NCBI RefSeq assembly: GCF_001983955.1
Contig: NZ_CP019562.1
Location: forward strand, 496,001 to 560,000
Direction of reading: 5' to 3'
DNA: 64,000 nt
Source of the DNA: Streptococcus oralis
GTDB taxonomy: Bacteria; Bacillota; Bacilli; Lactobacillales; Streptococcaceae
A model generated the notes under the pieces. It was not told the origin of the DNA. It made no database searches and saw only the letters and a list, made by a program, of their open reading frames with translations. The translations under genes were made by a program, and so were the position numbers. The first letter of the stretch is position 1. Each line of letters opens with the position of its first letter. Of the stretch, positions 49,832-58,533 are shown in pieces.

Positions 49832-51148
49832 TTAAATCGCAAACAAGTCATTCAAGTTCTCAGCCAAGGTTGGGTGAGTGAAGATTTGTTTTGTGAAGTA
49901 AGTGTAAGGGATCTTGTTGTCCATAGCAACAGTGATGATGTTGATGATTTCTTGAGAACCTTCTGAGAAGATACTTGCTCCAAGAATTTCTTTTGTTTCA
50001 GTATTGACAACTGCTTTGAAGGCACCGCGAAGATCTCCATTTACGTGACCACGAGGCATTGCTGCAACTGGGATTTCCTTCACTGCGTATGGAAGTTTCA
50101 AATCAGCTGCTTGGCTTTCAGTCAAACCAACTTGTGAAAGTGCAGGTGTGATGAACATAGTGTTTGGCACATTGAGACGGTCTTCAAGTGTGTAGCTGCC
50201 ATCTCCAGCAAGGTAGCTGTAGACAACACGGAAGTCATCAAGTGAGATGTAGGTAAATTGAGGTCCACCATTGACGTCTCCAACTGCAAAGACACCAGGA
50301 ACGTTTGTTTGACAATGTTTGTCTACTTTGATAGCACCACGTTCAGTAAGTTCGATATCTGTATTTTCAAGTTGAAGTGGTTCGACGTTTGGTTTACGTC
50401 CAGTTGCGTAGAGAAGGGCATCGAAACGGTAAGTTTCGTTTTCAGTTACGACAAGAACTTGGTCTCCGTCGTTTTTGATTTCAGTAGTACGGATGTTTTG
50501 AAGCAATTCAATACCGTCTTCTTCCATGTATTGTTTAGCAAGAGCTGCGATAGAAGGTTCTGCACGAGGTAGGAAAGTATCCAAGGCATCTAGGACTGTT
50601 ACCTTGCTTCCAAGTTTGTTGTAAAGACCTGCAAATTCAAGACCGATATTTCCACCACCAAGGACACCAAGTTTTTCAGGCAATTTGTCTAAGTTTTGAA
50701 TACCAGTCGAGTCAAAGACATTCTTACTTGTAGCAAGTCCAGGGATTGGCAAGACGTTTGAAACAGCACCAGTGTTGATAACGATAGTTTCAGCAGTCAG
50801 TTCTTGTTTTTCATCACCAGCTTGGATTTCGATGACTTTGTTTGAAAGGAAGTGAGCTTCCGCATCAAAGATATCCACACCTGTACCCGCAACAGTCGCA
50901 TAGTTTTTACCATTGAGGCGACTAGTGATAGTATTTTTGGTAGCAATGACTTCTTCAAAAGACAAATCTTTCTCAGCAGCAACTAGCAAGGTTTTAGTTG
51001 GAATACATCCGATGTTGATACAAGTTCCACCGTACATAGCTTTGCTACGTTCAACGAGGGCAACTTTTTTGCCAGCTGAAGCTAATTTACCAGCTAGTGT
51101 TTTCCCAGCTTTACCAAATCCAATAACGATTAAATCATATGTTAACAT
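49832..51148 (-). CDS. FAD-dependent disulfide reductase, RclA/Har-like
   Basis: A 438-residue pyridine-nucleotide-disulfide oxidoreductase. FAD-binding GFGKAGKTLAGKLA (near 10), redox-active pair GGTCINIGCIPTK (Cys near 43 and 48), NAD(P)-binding GGGNIGLEFAG, and the C-terminal dimer domain with FTHPTLAENL. By position and family it matches the pneumococcal protein reported to reduce hypothiocyanous acid (Har; RclA homologue). That reaction is inferred, not seen. TAGGAGGACT precedes the ATG, with an extended -10 further upstream. Confidence 0.85.
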   Translation of the reverse strand: MLTYDLIVIGFGKAGKTLAGKLASAGKKVALVERSKAMYGGTCINIGCIPTKTLLVAAEKDLSFEEVIATKNTITSRLNGKNYATVAGTGVDIFDAEAHFLSNKVIEIQAGDEKQELTAETIVINTGAVSNVLPIPGLATSKNVFDSTGIQNLDKLPEKLGVLGGGNIGLEFAGLYNKLGSKVTVLDALDTFLPRAEPSIAALAKQYMEEDGIELLQNIRTTEIKNDGDQVLVVTENETYRFDALLYATGRKPNVEPLQLENTDIELTERGAIKVDKHCQTNVPGVFAVGDVNGGPQFTYISLDDFRVVYSYLAGDGSYTLEDRLNVPNTMFITPALSQVGLTESQAADLKLPYAVKEIPVAAMPRGHVNGDLRGAFKAVVNTETKEILGASIFSEGSQEIINIITVAMDNKIPYTYFTKQIFTHPTLAENLNDLFAI

Positions 51149-51172
51149 TTATAGTCCTCCTATTCGATTTTC

Positions 51173-51181
51173 ATTCTAGCA
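51173..51181 (-). promoter_or_regulatory. Extended -10 promoter of flavoprotein gene
   Basis: On the minus strand TGCTAGAAT, 25-33 nt upstream of the ATG. Confidence 0.6.
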
Positions 51182-51340
51182 TAAGAAAACACTTTTTGCA
51201 CAAATCTGCTACGAAAAAGACAGAAAAAGATAAAAACGCTTTCCAGACAAAAAACTAGTAATTTTTTGACAAGGTTGATAAACTAAAATCCTATCTATTT
51301 TTATATAAAATAGAATAAATGTTCGAAAATAGGAGGTTTT

Positions 51341-52567
51341 ATGAAATCGAATCGTTATATTATTGCCTTTGCTGGGGTCATTTTACACTTAATGCTGGGT
51401 TCGACTTATGCTTGGAGTGTTTATCGCAACCCTATTATTGAAAAAACGGGATGGGATCAGGCTTCTGTTGCCTTTGCCTTTAGTCTAGCAATTTTTTGTT
51501 TGGGATTATCGGCTGCATTTATGGGGCGTTTGGTAGAAAAATTTGGTCCGAGAGTCATGGGGAGTCTATCTGCTTTTCTATACGCAGGTGGAAATATCTT
51601 AACAGGATTTGCAATAGACCGTCAGGAGCTGTGGTTATTGTATCTCGCTTATGGTATTTTAGGTGGACTTGGTTTGGGAGCAGGCTATATTACCCCTGTG
51701 TCAACGATTATAAAATGGTTTCCCGATAAACGTGGTCTCGCAACAGGTTTAGCGATTATGGGGTTTGGTTTTGCTTCTTTATTGACTAGTCCCATAGCGC
51801 AACATCTCATCGCAGGGGTAGGGGTTGTAGAAACTTTTTATATTTTAGGCGCAAGTTACTTTATTATCATGCTCCTCGCTTCACAATTCATTAAGCGTCC
51901 AAATGAGCAAGAGCTTGCAATTTTATCTGTTTCAGGGAAAGAAAAAACAGCCTCTTTGACGCAAGGAATGGCTGCGAATCAGGCCCTGAAAAGCAATCGG
52001 TTTTATATACTTTGGATTATTTTCTTTATCAACATAGCTTGTGGTTTAGGCTTAATATCAGCGGCATCGCCAATGGCACAGGAGATGGCTGGCTTGTCTA
52101 CAAGTCATGCAGCAGTAATGGTGGGCGTTTTAGGGATTTTCAATGGGTTTGGTCGTTTGCTCTGGGCGAGTTTATCTGACTATATCGGTCGCCCTCTAAC
52201 CTTTAGTATATTACTGCTTGTCAATCTTTTCTTTTCTCTCTCACTTTGGCTCTTTACAGATTCCGTTTTATTTGTAGTTGCTATGTCTATTTTGATGACT
52301 TGCTATGGAGCTGGTTTTTCATTGATTCCGGCTTATCTCAGTGATATTTTTGGAACCAAGGAATTGGCCGCTCTGCATGGATATATTTTAACAGCTTGGG
52401 CAGTGGCTGGTTTAGCAGGGCCTATTTTATTAGCAGAGACTTATAAAATAGCTCATTCTTACACACAAACCTTGTTTGTTTTTCTCATTTTATATAGTAT
52501 AGCCTTGGCTTTGTCTTATTATCTAGGTCGTTCAATCAAAAAGGAAATCCAAAAACCGCTTACATGA
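51341..52567 (+). CDS. OFA-family MFS transporter
   Basis: A 408-residue membrane protein with 12 predicted helices, of the oxalate/formate antiporter (OFA) branch of the MFS. Typical start RYIIAFAGVILHLMLGSTYA, then WSVYRNPI, and motif DKRGLATGLAIMGFG. Substrate in streptococci is not known; a monocarboxylate is plausible. AATAGGAGG precedes the ATG. It is divergent from the flavoprotein gene; TTGACA at 51266 may belong to its promoter, but the -10 is unclear. Confidence 0.85.
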   Translation: MKSNRYIIAFAGVILHLMLGSTYAWSVYRNPIIEKTGWDQASVAFAFSLAIFCLGLSAAFMGRLVEKFGPRVMGSLSAFLYAGGNILTGFAIDRQELWLLYLAYGILGGLGLGAGYITPVSTIIKWFPDKRGLATGLAIMGFGFASLLTSPIAQHLIAGVGVVETFYILGASYFIIMLLASQFIKRPNEQELAILSVSGKEKTASLTQGMAANQALKSNRFYILWIIFFINIACGLGLISAASPMAQEMAGLSTSHAAVMVGVLGIFNGFGRLLWASLSDYIGRPLTFSILLLVNLFFSLSLWLFTDSVLFVVAMSILMTCYGAGFSLIPAYLSDIFGTKELAALHGYILTAWAVAGLAGPILLAETYKIAHSYTQTLFVFLILYSIALALSYYLGRSIKKEIQKPLT

Positions 52568-52606
52568 TTTTTCTAATGGATTCTACTATCTTTTGCCCCG
52601 CTCTTG

Positions 52607-52615
52607 TGTTATACT
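52607..52615 (+). promoter_or_regulatory. Promoter of DEAD-box helicase gene
   Basis: Extended -10 TGTTATACT, about 150 nt before the GTG start. Confidence 0.55.
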
Positions 52616-52624
52616 AGATAGGTT

Positions 52625-52755
52625 GCAAAGAAACTCGTACTTTTCTTTCGTGGAAAAGAAGCAACACGGTATCTCGTTTTTTAAGAAGATACATCATGAA
52701 AAGAAAAGTATATACTAAGCGCTATAGGATGGCTTCGCACCATCTTTAGAAAGAA
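52625..52755 (+). promoter_or_regulatory. Structured leader of helicase mRNA
   Basis: The roughly 140-nt leader has possible pairings GTATCT with AGATAC around a T run (52671-52693), GATGG with CCATC (52732-52748), and an outer helix of ACTTTTCTTTC with GAAAAGAAAAGT. Such leaders are common on cold-shock helicase mRNAs. Regulation here is inferred. Confidence 0.45.
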
Positions 52756-52762
52756 GAATAAC

Positions 52763-54340
52763 GTGAAATTTAATGAATTTAACTTGTCTGCTGAATTGCT
52801 AGCAGAGATTGAAAAAGCTGGATTTGTAGAAGCCAGTCCCATCCAAGAACAGACCATTCCCTTGGCTCTCGAAGGAAAAGACGTTATCGGTCAAGCTCAG
52901 ACTGGTACAGGAAAAACTGCAGCCTTTGGCTTGCCAACCCTTGAAAAAATCCGTACAGAAGAAGCGACCATCCAAGCCTTGGTCATCGCTCCAACTCGTG
53001 AACTCGCTGTTCAAAGCCAAGAAGAACTCTTCCGATTTGGCCGTAGCAAGGGAGTGAAAGTTCGCTCAGTTTACGGTGGTTCCAGCATTGAAAAACAAAT
53101 CAAGGCCCTTAAATCTGGTGCTCACATCGTGGTAGGAACACCAGGCCGTCTCTTGGACTTGATTAAACGCAAGGCCTTGAAATTACAAGATATTGAAACT
53201 CTGATTCTTGACGAAGCGGATGAAATGCTCAATATGGGCTTCCTTGAAGACATTGAAGCCATCATCTCCCGTGTCCCTGAAAATCGTCAAACCTTGCTCT
53301 TTTCAGCAACCATGCCAGATGCTATCAAACGTATCGGTGTTCAGTTTATGAAAGACCCTGAGCATGTGAAGATTGCTGCCAAGGAATTGACAACAGAGCT
53401 AGTGGATCAGTACTATATCCGTGTTAAGGAACAAGAAAAATTTGATACTATGACCCGTCTCATGGACGTGGAACAACCAGAACTTGCTATCGTATTTGGT
53501 CGCACCAAACGCCGTGTAGATGAATTGACTCGTGGTCTTAAAATCCGTGGCTTCCGTGCAGAAGGGATTCATGGTGATTTGGACCAAAACAAACGTCTTC
53601 GTGTCCTTCGTGATTTTAAAAATGGGAATCTTGATGTTCTAGTTGCGACAGACGTAGCAGCACGTGGTTTGGATATCTCAGGTGTGACCCACGTCTACAA
53701 CTACGATATTCCACAAGATCCTGAAAGTTATGTTCACCGTATCGGTCGTACAGGTCGTGCTGGTAAGTCAGGTCAATCTATTACCTTTGTTTCTCCAAAT
53801 GAAATGGGCTACCTTCAAATTATTGAAAACTTGACTAAGAAGCGCATGAAAGGCTTGAAACCAGCGACAGCAGAAGAAGCCTTCCAAGCTAAGAAACAAG
53901 TAGCGCTCAAGAAAATCGAACGAGACTTCGCAGACGAAGCCATTCGTGGGAACTTTGAGAAATTTGCTAAAGACGCTCGTAAGTTAGCTGCTGAATTTAG
54001 TCCAGAAGAATTGGCTATGTATATCTTGAGTCTGACAGTCCAAGATCCAGACAGCCTTCCTGAAGTGGAGATTGCGCGTGAAAAACCACTGCCATTTAAA
54101 CCATCAGGTAATGGCTTTGGTGGCAAAGGCAAGGGAGGTCGAGGAGGCCGTCGTGGAGACGACCGTCGAGATCGTGATCGCCGTGGCAATGGTCGCCGTG
54201 ATGATTTCAAGAAAGGCAGTCGTGGGAACGATCGTTTTGATAAAGACAGACGTTACCGTAATAAAGACAATAAAAAACCTCGCAACACTTCAAGCGAAAA
54301 GAAGACTGGCTTTGTTATTCGTAACAAAGGAGACAAATAG
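52763..54340 (+). CDS. DEAD-box ATP-dependent RNA helicase
   Basis: A 525-residue RNA helicase like CshA, unwinding RNA during decay, ribosome assembly and cold growth. Motifs in order: Q motif (SPIQEQTIPLAL), AQTGTGKTA, PTRELA, TPGRLLD, DEAD, SAT, and in the second half VATDVAARGLD and HRIGRTGRAG. The C-terminal tail (about 445-525) is Gly/Arg/Asp/Lys-rich and probably binds RNA or the degradosome. The GTG at 52763 is preceded by AAAGAAG; the reading MKFNEFNLS fits relatives. Confidence 0.94.
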   Translation: MKFNEFNLSAELLAEIEKAGFVEASPIQEQTIPLALEGKDVIGQAQTGTGKTAAFGLPTLEKIRTEEATIQALVIAPTRELAVQSQEELFRFGRSKGVKVRSVYGGSSIEKQIKALKSGAHIVVGTPGRLLDLIKRKALKLQDIETLILDEADEMLNMGFLEDIEAIISRVPENRQTLLFSATMPDAIKRIGVQFMKDPEHVKIAAKELTTELVDQYYIRVKEQEKFDTMTRLMDVEQPELAIVFGRTKRRVDELTRGLKIRGFRAEGIHGDLDQNKRLRVLRDFKNGNLDVLVATDVAARGLDISGVTHVYNYDIPQDPESYVHRIGRTGRAGKSGQSITFVSPNEMGYLQIIENLTKKRMKGLKPATAEEAFQAKKQVALKKIERDFADEAIRGNFEKFAKDARKLAAEFSPEELAMYILSLTVQDPDSLPEVEIAREKPLPFKPSGNGFGGKGKGGRGGRRGDDRRDRDRRGNGRRDDFKKGSRGNDRFDKDRRYRNKDNKKPRNTSSEKKTGFVIRNKGDK

Positions 54341-54343
54341 AAA

Positions 54344-54371
54344 AAAGCGATTCACACTGTGAATCGCTTTT
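54344..54371 (+). terminator. Terminator after helicase gene
   Basis: AAAGCGATTCAC pairs with GTGAATCGCTTT, then T. Confidence 0.88.
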
Positions 54372-54551
54372 ATATATAAGGAGACCGATAGTAAAAGAAG
54401 ATGGTGATAGTAAAGGATAGGTGAAACGGAAAGGGATTTATCATGTCATCTTCTTATAATGTTATGATATCAAAAATAAAATAGGATGTCAATAAAAAAA
54501 TTGCTTTTTTTCTAAAATATTTTTGCTGTTCAAAATTGCAATTAAATAAGC

Positions 54552-54566
54552 AATTTTCAGATAATT
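54552..54566. promoter_or_regulatory. CodY box upstream of codY
   Basis: AATTTTCAGATAATT matches the CodY consensus AATTTTCWGAAAATT at 14 of 15 positions. It ends 1 nt before the -35, so CodY probably represses its own gene. Confidence 0.75.
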
Positions 54567-54567
54567 A

Positions 54568-54596
54568 TTGAAATAAAGACTTTTCTATGTTATAAT
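54568..54596 (+). promoter_or_regulatory. Promoter of codY-pncA
   Basis: TTGAAA, 17-nt spacer with TGT, TATAAT. The 250-nt gap before codY holds this and the CodY box; nothing else is clear. Confidence 0.8.
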
Positions 54597-54622
54597 GGAA
54601 GCGATTATATGCGAGGTAAAAA

Positions 54623-55411
54623 ATGGCACATTTATTAGAAAAAACAAGAAAAATCACGTCTATTCTAAAGCGCTCTGAGGAGCAACTCCAAGATGAACTT
54701 CCTTACAATGCGATCACACGCCAGTTAGCTGATATTATTGATTGTAACGCTTGTATTGTGAATAACAAGGGACGTCTCTTAGGCTACTTTATGCGTTATA
54801 AGACCAATAATGACCGTGTAGAACAATTCTTCCAAACCAAAACCTTCCCTGAGGTCTATGTACAAGGCGCAAACATGATTTATGATACGGAAGCCAATCT
54901 TCCTGTTGAACATGATTTGACTATTTTCCCTGTAGAGAGCCGTGCGGACTTTCCAGATGGGTTGACGACCATCGCTCCGATTCATGTATCAGGGATTCGC
55001 CTAGGTTCGTTGATCATTTGGCGTAATGACAAGAAGTTTGAAGATGAAGATTTGATTCTTGTCGAGATTGCGAGCACGGTTGTGGGAATTCAACTATTGA
55101 ACTTCCAACGTGAAGAAGATGAGAAGAATATTCGCCGTCGTACGGCTGTTACCATGGCGGTCAACACCCTTTCCTATTCAGAACTTCGTGCCGTATCAGC
55201 TATTTTAGCTGAATTGGATGGAAATGAAGGGCAGCTGACGGCATCAGTTATTGCAGACCGTATTGGCATTACACGCTCAGTGATTGTCAATGCGCTTCGT
55301 AAATTGGAGTCTGCGGGAATTATTGAGAGTCGTTCATTAGGAATGAAGGGGACTTATCTCAAAGTTCTAATTGGTGATATTTTTGAGGAAGTGAAAAAGA
55401 GGGACTACTAA
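54623..55411 (+). CDS. codY: Global regulator CodY
   Basis: A 262-residue nutrient-sensing repressor that responds to branched-chain amino acids (and GTP in some genera) and controls amino-acid supply and virulence genes. N-terminal GAF domain (about 1-155) and C-terminal winged helix ([23 protein letters not shown] near 208-230). GCGAGGTAAAAA precedes the ATG. A near-consensus CodY box next to its promoter indicates autoregulation. It shares one nucleotide with the next start, so pncA is coupled. Confidence 0.96.
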   Translation: MAHLLEKTRKITSILKRSEEQLQDELPYNAITRQLADIIDCNACIVNNKGRLLGYFMRYKTNNDRVEQFFQTKTFPEVYVQGANMIYDTEANLPVEHDLTIFPVESRADFPDGLTTIAPIHVSGIRLGSLIIWRNDKKFEDEDLILVEIASTVVGIQLLNFQREEDEKNIRRRTAVTMAVNTLSYSELRAVSAILAELDGNEGQLTASVIADRIGITRSVIVNALRKLESAGIIESRSLGMKGTYLKVLIGDIFEEVKKRDY

Positions 55412-55986
55412 TGGCAAAAGCTTTAATCTCGATTGACTATACAGAGGATTTCGTAGCAGACCATGGAAAGCTAACTGCTGGAGCACCTGCTCAAGCAATA
55501 TCAAAAGCCATTGATCAGGCAACCAGATTAGCTTTTGATCGTGGAGACTATGTCTTTTTCACCATTGATGCTCATGAAGAGAAGGATTCATTCCACCCAG
55601 AAAGCAAGCTCTTTCCACCACACAACATCATCGGAACTAGTGGTCGTAACCTTTATGGCCCCCTAGCTGACTTTTATGTTGAGCATGAGGCGGATAGTCG
55701 CGTCTTTTGGATGGACAAACGTCACTATTCAGCATTTTCAGGAACGGACTTAGATATCCGTTTGCGGGAACGTCGGGTTGATACTGTTATCTTAACAGGT
55801 GTTTTGACGGATATTTGTGTTCTTCATACGGCTATTGATGCCTATAATTTAGGTTATCAAATCGAGATTGTCAAGCCTGCGGTTGCCTCTATTTGGCCAG
55901 AAAATCATCAGTTTGCTCTTGGGCATTTTAAGAACACATTGGGAGCAAAATTACTGGATGAAAACCTTGCTGAAATTGAATTATAA
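55411..55986 (+). CDS. pncA: Nicotinamidase (PncA-like)
   Basis: A 191-residue isochorismatase-superfamily hydrolase converting nicotinamide to nicotinate for NAD salvage. Catalytic Asp in IDYTEDFV (near 9), Lys in WMDKRHYSAFSGTD (near 103), Cys in TGVLTDICVLHTA (near 136), and metal ligands in FTIDAHEEKDSFHPES. It follows codY with an overlapping TAATG, which puts NAD salvage in the CodY operon. Confidence 0.9.
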   Translation: MAKALISIDYTEDFVADHGKLTAGAPAQAISKAIDQATRLAFDRGDYVFFTIDAHEEKDSFHPESKLFPPHNIIGTSGRNLYGPLADFYVEHEADSRVFWMDKRHYSAFSGTDLDIRLRERRVDTVILTGVLTDICVLHTAIDAYNLGYQIEIVKPAVASIWPENHQFALGHFKNTLGAKLLDENLAEIEL

Positions 55987-56022
55987 GACTGTTGGAAAAA
56001 TGAAAAAAATCTGAAAAAAGTG

Positions 56023-56051
56023 TTGACAAAGATTTTGAAAGTTGATATACT
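56023..56051 (+). promoter_or_regulatory. Promoter of tRNA-Leu
   Basis: TTGACA, 17-nt spacer, TATACT, 15 nt before the tRNA. A near-ideal promoter. Confidence 0.85.
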
Positions 56052-56066
56052 AGTAAAGTAATCGAC

Positions 56067-56152
56067 GCGGGGATGGCGGAATTGGCAGACGCGCAGGACT
56101 AAGGATCCTGTGACCGCTTTAGGTCGTGAGGGTTCAAGTCCCTCTCTCCGCA
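56067..56152 (+). tRNA. tRNA-Leu (anticodon AAG)
   Basis: A class II tRNA of 86 nt. Acceptor GCGGGGA with TCTCCGC, anticodon stem CAGGA/TCCTG with loop CTAAGGA (anticodon AAG), a long variable arm, and T arm GAGGG-TTCAAGT-CCCTC. The 3' CCA is not encoded. An AAG anticodon needs A34-to-inosine editing by TadA to read CUC. Confidence 0.95.
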
Positions 56153-56158
56153 TAGGGT

Positions 56159-56187
56159 AAGAGTTAGCTTTGGCTAGCTCTTTTTGT
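56159..56187 (+). terminator. Terminator after tRNA-Leu
   Basis: AAGAGTTAGC pairs with GCTAGCTCTT, then T run. Confidence 0.8.
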
Positions 56188-56427
56188 TTTTACAAAGAAG
56201 ATTAGAGGCTACGTTTCCTATATCGAATAATATTGGTATCAAGAACAGTCATTGTATCAGAACATTTAAACTGAGTTTTCCATTTCATTCTATCAAGAAT
56301 ATCCTCAAACACAAGTCAGAAAATGAAGAACTTAGGAGATGGAAAAATACTAATCAGAAAGATGTGACTATCATTTTTAAAATGAAGTAGATTTTTGATT
56401 GGTACTATTTATCCTTATATATGAAGG
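56188..56427 (-). pseudogene. Gene-free stretch with decayed minus-strand frame
   Basis: About 240 bp between two nearly identical terminators. On the minus strand a frame reads LVFEDILDRMKWKTQFKCSD then TMTVLDTNIIRYRKRSL and stops near 56204. A stop interrupts it upstream, and before that it continues as HFKNDSHIFLISIF. This may be the tail of a lost gene; I do not recognise it. Confidence 0.25.
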
Positions 56428-56456
56428 AAAGTTAGCGTTTGCTAGCTTTTTTGTTT
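56428..56456 (+). terminator. Second terminator, twin of the one after tRNA-Leu
   Basis: AAAGTTAGC pairs with GCTAGCTTT, then TTTGTTTTTT. The stem shares GTTAGC...GCTAGCT with the terminator at 56159. Confidence 0.75.
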
Positions 56457-56514
56457 TTTCAAAAAATAAATCAAAAAAAATTTTTGATTTCATAAACATT
56501 TCATATTTGGATTT

Positions 56515-56520
56515 TATAAT
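56515..56520 (+). promoter_or_regulatory. -10 box of vex operon
   Basis: TATAAT, 25 nt before the vex1 ATG; no -35 of good match at 17 nt. Confidence 0.5.
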
Positions 56521-56545
56521 AGTCTTACAAATATGGAGGTGACAA

Positions 56546-57823
56546 ATGAATCCAATCCAAAGAGCTTGGGCTTATGTCAGCAGAAAACGACTGAGAAGTT
56601 TTATTTTATTTCTGATTTTATTTGTCCTTTTAGCAGGAATGTCAGCCTGTTTGACTCTGATGAAGTCCAACAAAACAGTAGAAAGCAATCTTTACAAATC
56701 ACTCAACACATCTTTTTCTATCAAAAAGATAGAAAATGGACAGACCTTCAAGTTGTCTGACCTTGCATCCGTGAGCAAGATTAAGGGACTGGAAAATGTC
56801 TCTCCTGAACTTGAGACGGTCGCAAAACTGAAAGACAAGGAAGCGGTGAGTGGTGAGCAGAGCGTAGAACGTGATGATTTGTCAGCTGCAGACAAGAACT
56901 TGGTTAGCTTAACGGCTCTCGAGGATTCATCCAAGGATGTCACCTTTACCAGTTCGGCTTTCAATCTAAAAGAAGGGCGACACCTTCAAAAAGGGGACTC
57001 CAAGAAAATCCTGATCCACGAAGAGTTGGCCAAGAAGAATGGTCTTTCGCTTCACGACAAGATTCGCTTGGATGCTGGTCAGTCCGAAGCTGGAAAGGGG
57101 CAAACAGTAGAGTTTGAAATTGTCGGCATCTTTTCTGGTAAAAAACAAGAAAAGTTCACAGGCTTGTCTTCCGACTTCAGTGAAAACCAGGTCTTTACAG
57201 ACTATGAAAGCAGCCAAACCCTTCTGGGAAATAGTGAACCGCAAGTCAGTGCAGCGCGCTTCTATGTAGAAAATCCTAAGGAAATGGACGGACTCATGAA
57301 GCAGGTAGAAAACTTGGCTTTAGAAAGTCAAGGTTACCAAGTTGAGAAGGAAAACAAGGCCTTTGAACAAATTAAAGACTCAGTGGCAACCTTCCAAACC
57401 TTCCTCACCATCTTCCTTTATGGGATGTTGATAGCTGGAGCAGGAGCTTTGATTTTGGTCTTGTCCCTCTGGTTGAGAGAAAGGGTCTACGAAGTGGGGA
57501 TTCTACTCGCACTTGGAAAAGGCAAGAGTTCAATCTTCCTACAATTCTGTTTAGAAGTGGTGTTGGTATCTCTTGGAGCTTTGCTTCCAGCATTTGTTGC
57601 AGGAAATGCCATCACATCCTATCTACTCCAAACTGTACTAGCCAGTGGAGATCAGGCAACCTTACAGGACACTCTGGCCAAAGCAAGTGGTCTATCAACC
57701 AGTCTCCTATCCTTTGCAGAATCCTATGTCTTTCTGCTCCTGATTGGTTGCTTGTCTGTAGCCCTTTGTTTCGTATTTCTATTTAGAAAATCGCCGAAAG
57801 AAATTTTATCATCTATTAGTTAA
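56546..57823 (+). CDS. vex1: ABC transporter permease Vex1
   Basis: A 425-residue MacB/FtsX-like permease with one N-terminal membrane helix (about 18-40), a large extracellular domain (about 40-275, serine- and lysine-rich) and three C-terminal helices (near 290, 345 and 395). It works with Vex2 and Vex3 as an exporter or signalling complex. In pneumococcus the vex-vncRS locus has been linked to vancomycin tolerance, a claim that later work disputed. ATGGAGGTGAC precedes the ATG. First of three genes in the operon. Confidence 0.9.
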   Translation: MNPIQRAWAYVSRKRLRSFILFLILFVLLAGMSACLTLMKSNKTVESNLYKSLNTSFSIKKIENGQTFKLSDLASVSKIKGLENVSPELETVAKLKDKEAVSGEQSVERDDLSAADKNLVSLTALEDSSKDVTFTSSAFNLKEGRHLQKGDSKKILIHEELAKKNGLSLHDKIRLDAGQSEAGKGQTVEFEIVGIFSGKKQEKFTGLSSDFSENQVFTDYESSQTLLGNSEPQVSAARFYVENPKEMDGLMKQVENLALESQGYQVEKENKAFEQIKDSVATFQTFLTIFLYGMLIAGAGALILVLSLWLRERVYEVGILLALGKGKSSIFLQFCLEVVLVSLGALLPAFVAGNAITSYLLQTVLASGDQATLQDTLAKASGLSTSLLSFAESYVFLLLIGCLSVALCFVFLFRKSPKEILSSIS

Positions 57824-57835
57824 GAAGGAGAAATC

Positions 57836-58483
57836 ATGACTTTATTACAATTGCAAGATGTTACCTACCGTTATAAGAACACTGCTGAAGCAGTTTTATA
57901 TCAGATCAAGTATAATTTTGAACCCGGAAAATTTTATAGTATCATTGGTGAGTCAGGAGCAGGAAAATCCACTCTCTTGTCCCTACTGGCTGGTCTAGAT
58001 AGTCCTGTCGAGGGTTCTATCCTTTTCCAAGGAGAGGACATTCGGAATAAGGGATATTCTTACCATCGCATGCACCATATTTCCCTGGTCTTTCAAAATT
58101 ATAACTTGATAGATTATCTTTCTCCGCTGGAAAATATCCGCTTGGTCAACAAAAAAGCAAGCAAGGATACACTTCTTGAGCTTGGTTTGGATGAAAGTCA
58201 GATCAAGCGGAACGTTCTCCAGTTATCAGGTGGTCAACAGCAACGTGTAGCCATCGCTCGCAGTTTAGTATCAGAAGCTCCAGTTATTCTAGCTGATGAG
58301 CCAACAGGAAATCTGGACCCTAAAACTGCCGGAGATATTATCGAACTGCTCAAATCACTTGCCGAGAAAACAGGTAAATGTGTGATCGTCGTCACCCACA
58401 GTAAAGAAGTGGCACAAGCGTCAGATATTACACTTGAATTGAAGAATAAGAAATTAACTGAAACTCGCAATACTACAAAATAA
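57836..58483 (+). CDS. vex2: ABC transporter ATP-binding protein Vex2
   Basis: A 215-residue ATPase of the LolD/MacB type. Walker A IGESGAGKST near 38, Q-loop VFQNYN, signature QLSGGQQQRVAIARSL near 130, Walker B VILADEPTGNLD near 154 and VVTHS H-loop. It begins 12 nt after vex1 with AGAAGGAGAAATC. Powers the Vex1/Vex3 permease pair. Confidence 0.93.
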   Translation: MTLLQLQDVTYRYKNTAEAVLYQIKYNFEPGKFYSIIGESGAGKSTLLSLLAGLDSPVEGSILFQGEDIRNKGYSYHRMHHISLVFQNYNLIDYLSPLENIRLVNKKASKDTLLELGLDESQIKRNVLQLSGGQQQRVAIARSLVSEAPVILADEPTGNLDPKTAGDIIELLKSLAEKTGKCVIVVTHSKEVAQASDITLELKNKKLTETRNTTK

Positions 58484-58533
58484 GATGAGCTTGTTTTGAT
58501 AGAATTATGAAATCAAATCTAGAAAGGGAACCT

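Noticed and set aside
53815..54210. 131-codon minus-strand frame rich in Arg/Pro
   Set aside because: Antisense shadow of the Gly/Arg-rich tail of the helicase.
56184..56390. 68-codon plus-strand frame after tRNA-Leu
   Set aside because: No ribosome binding site, starts inside the terminator, and its composition looks random.
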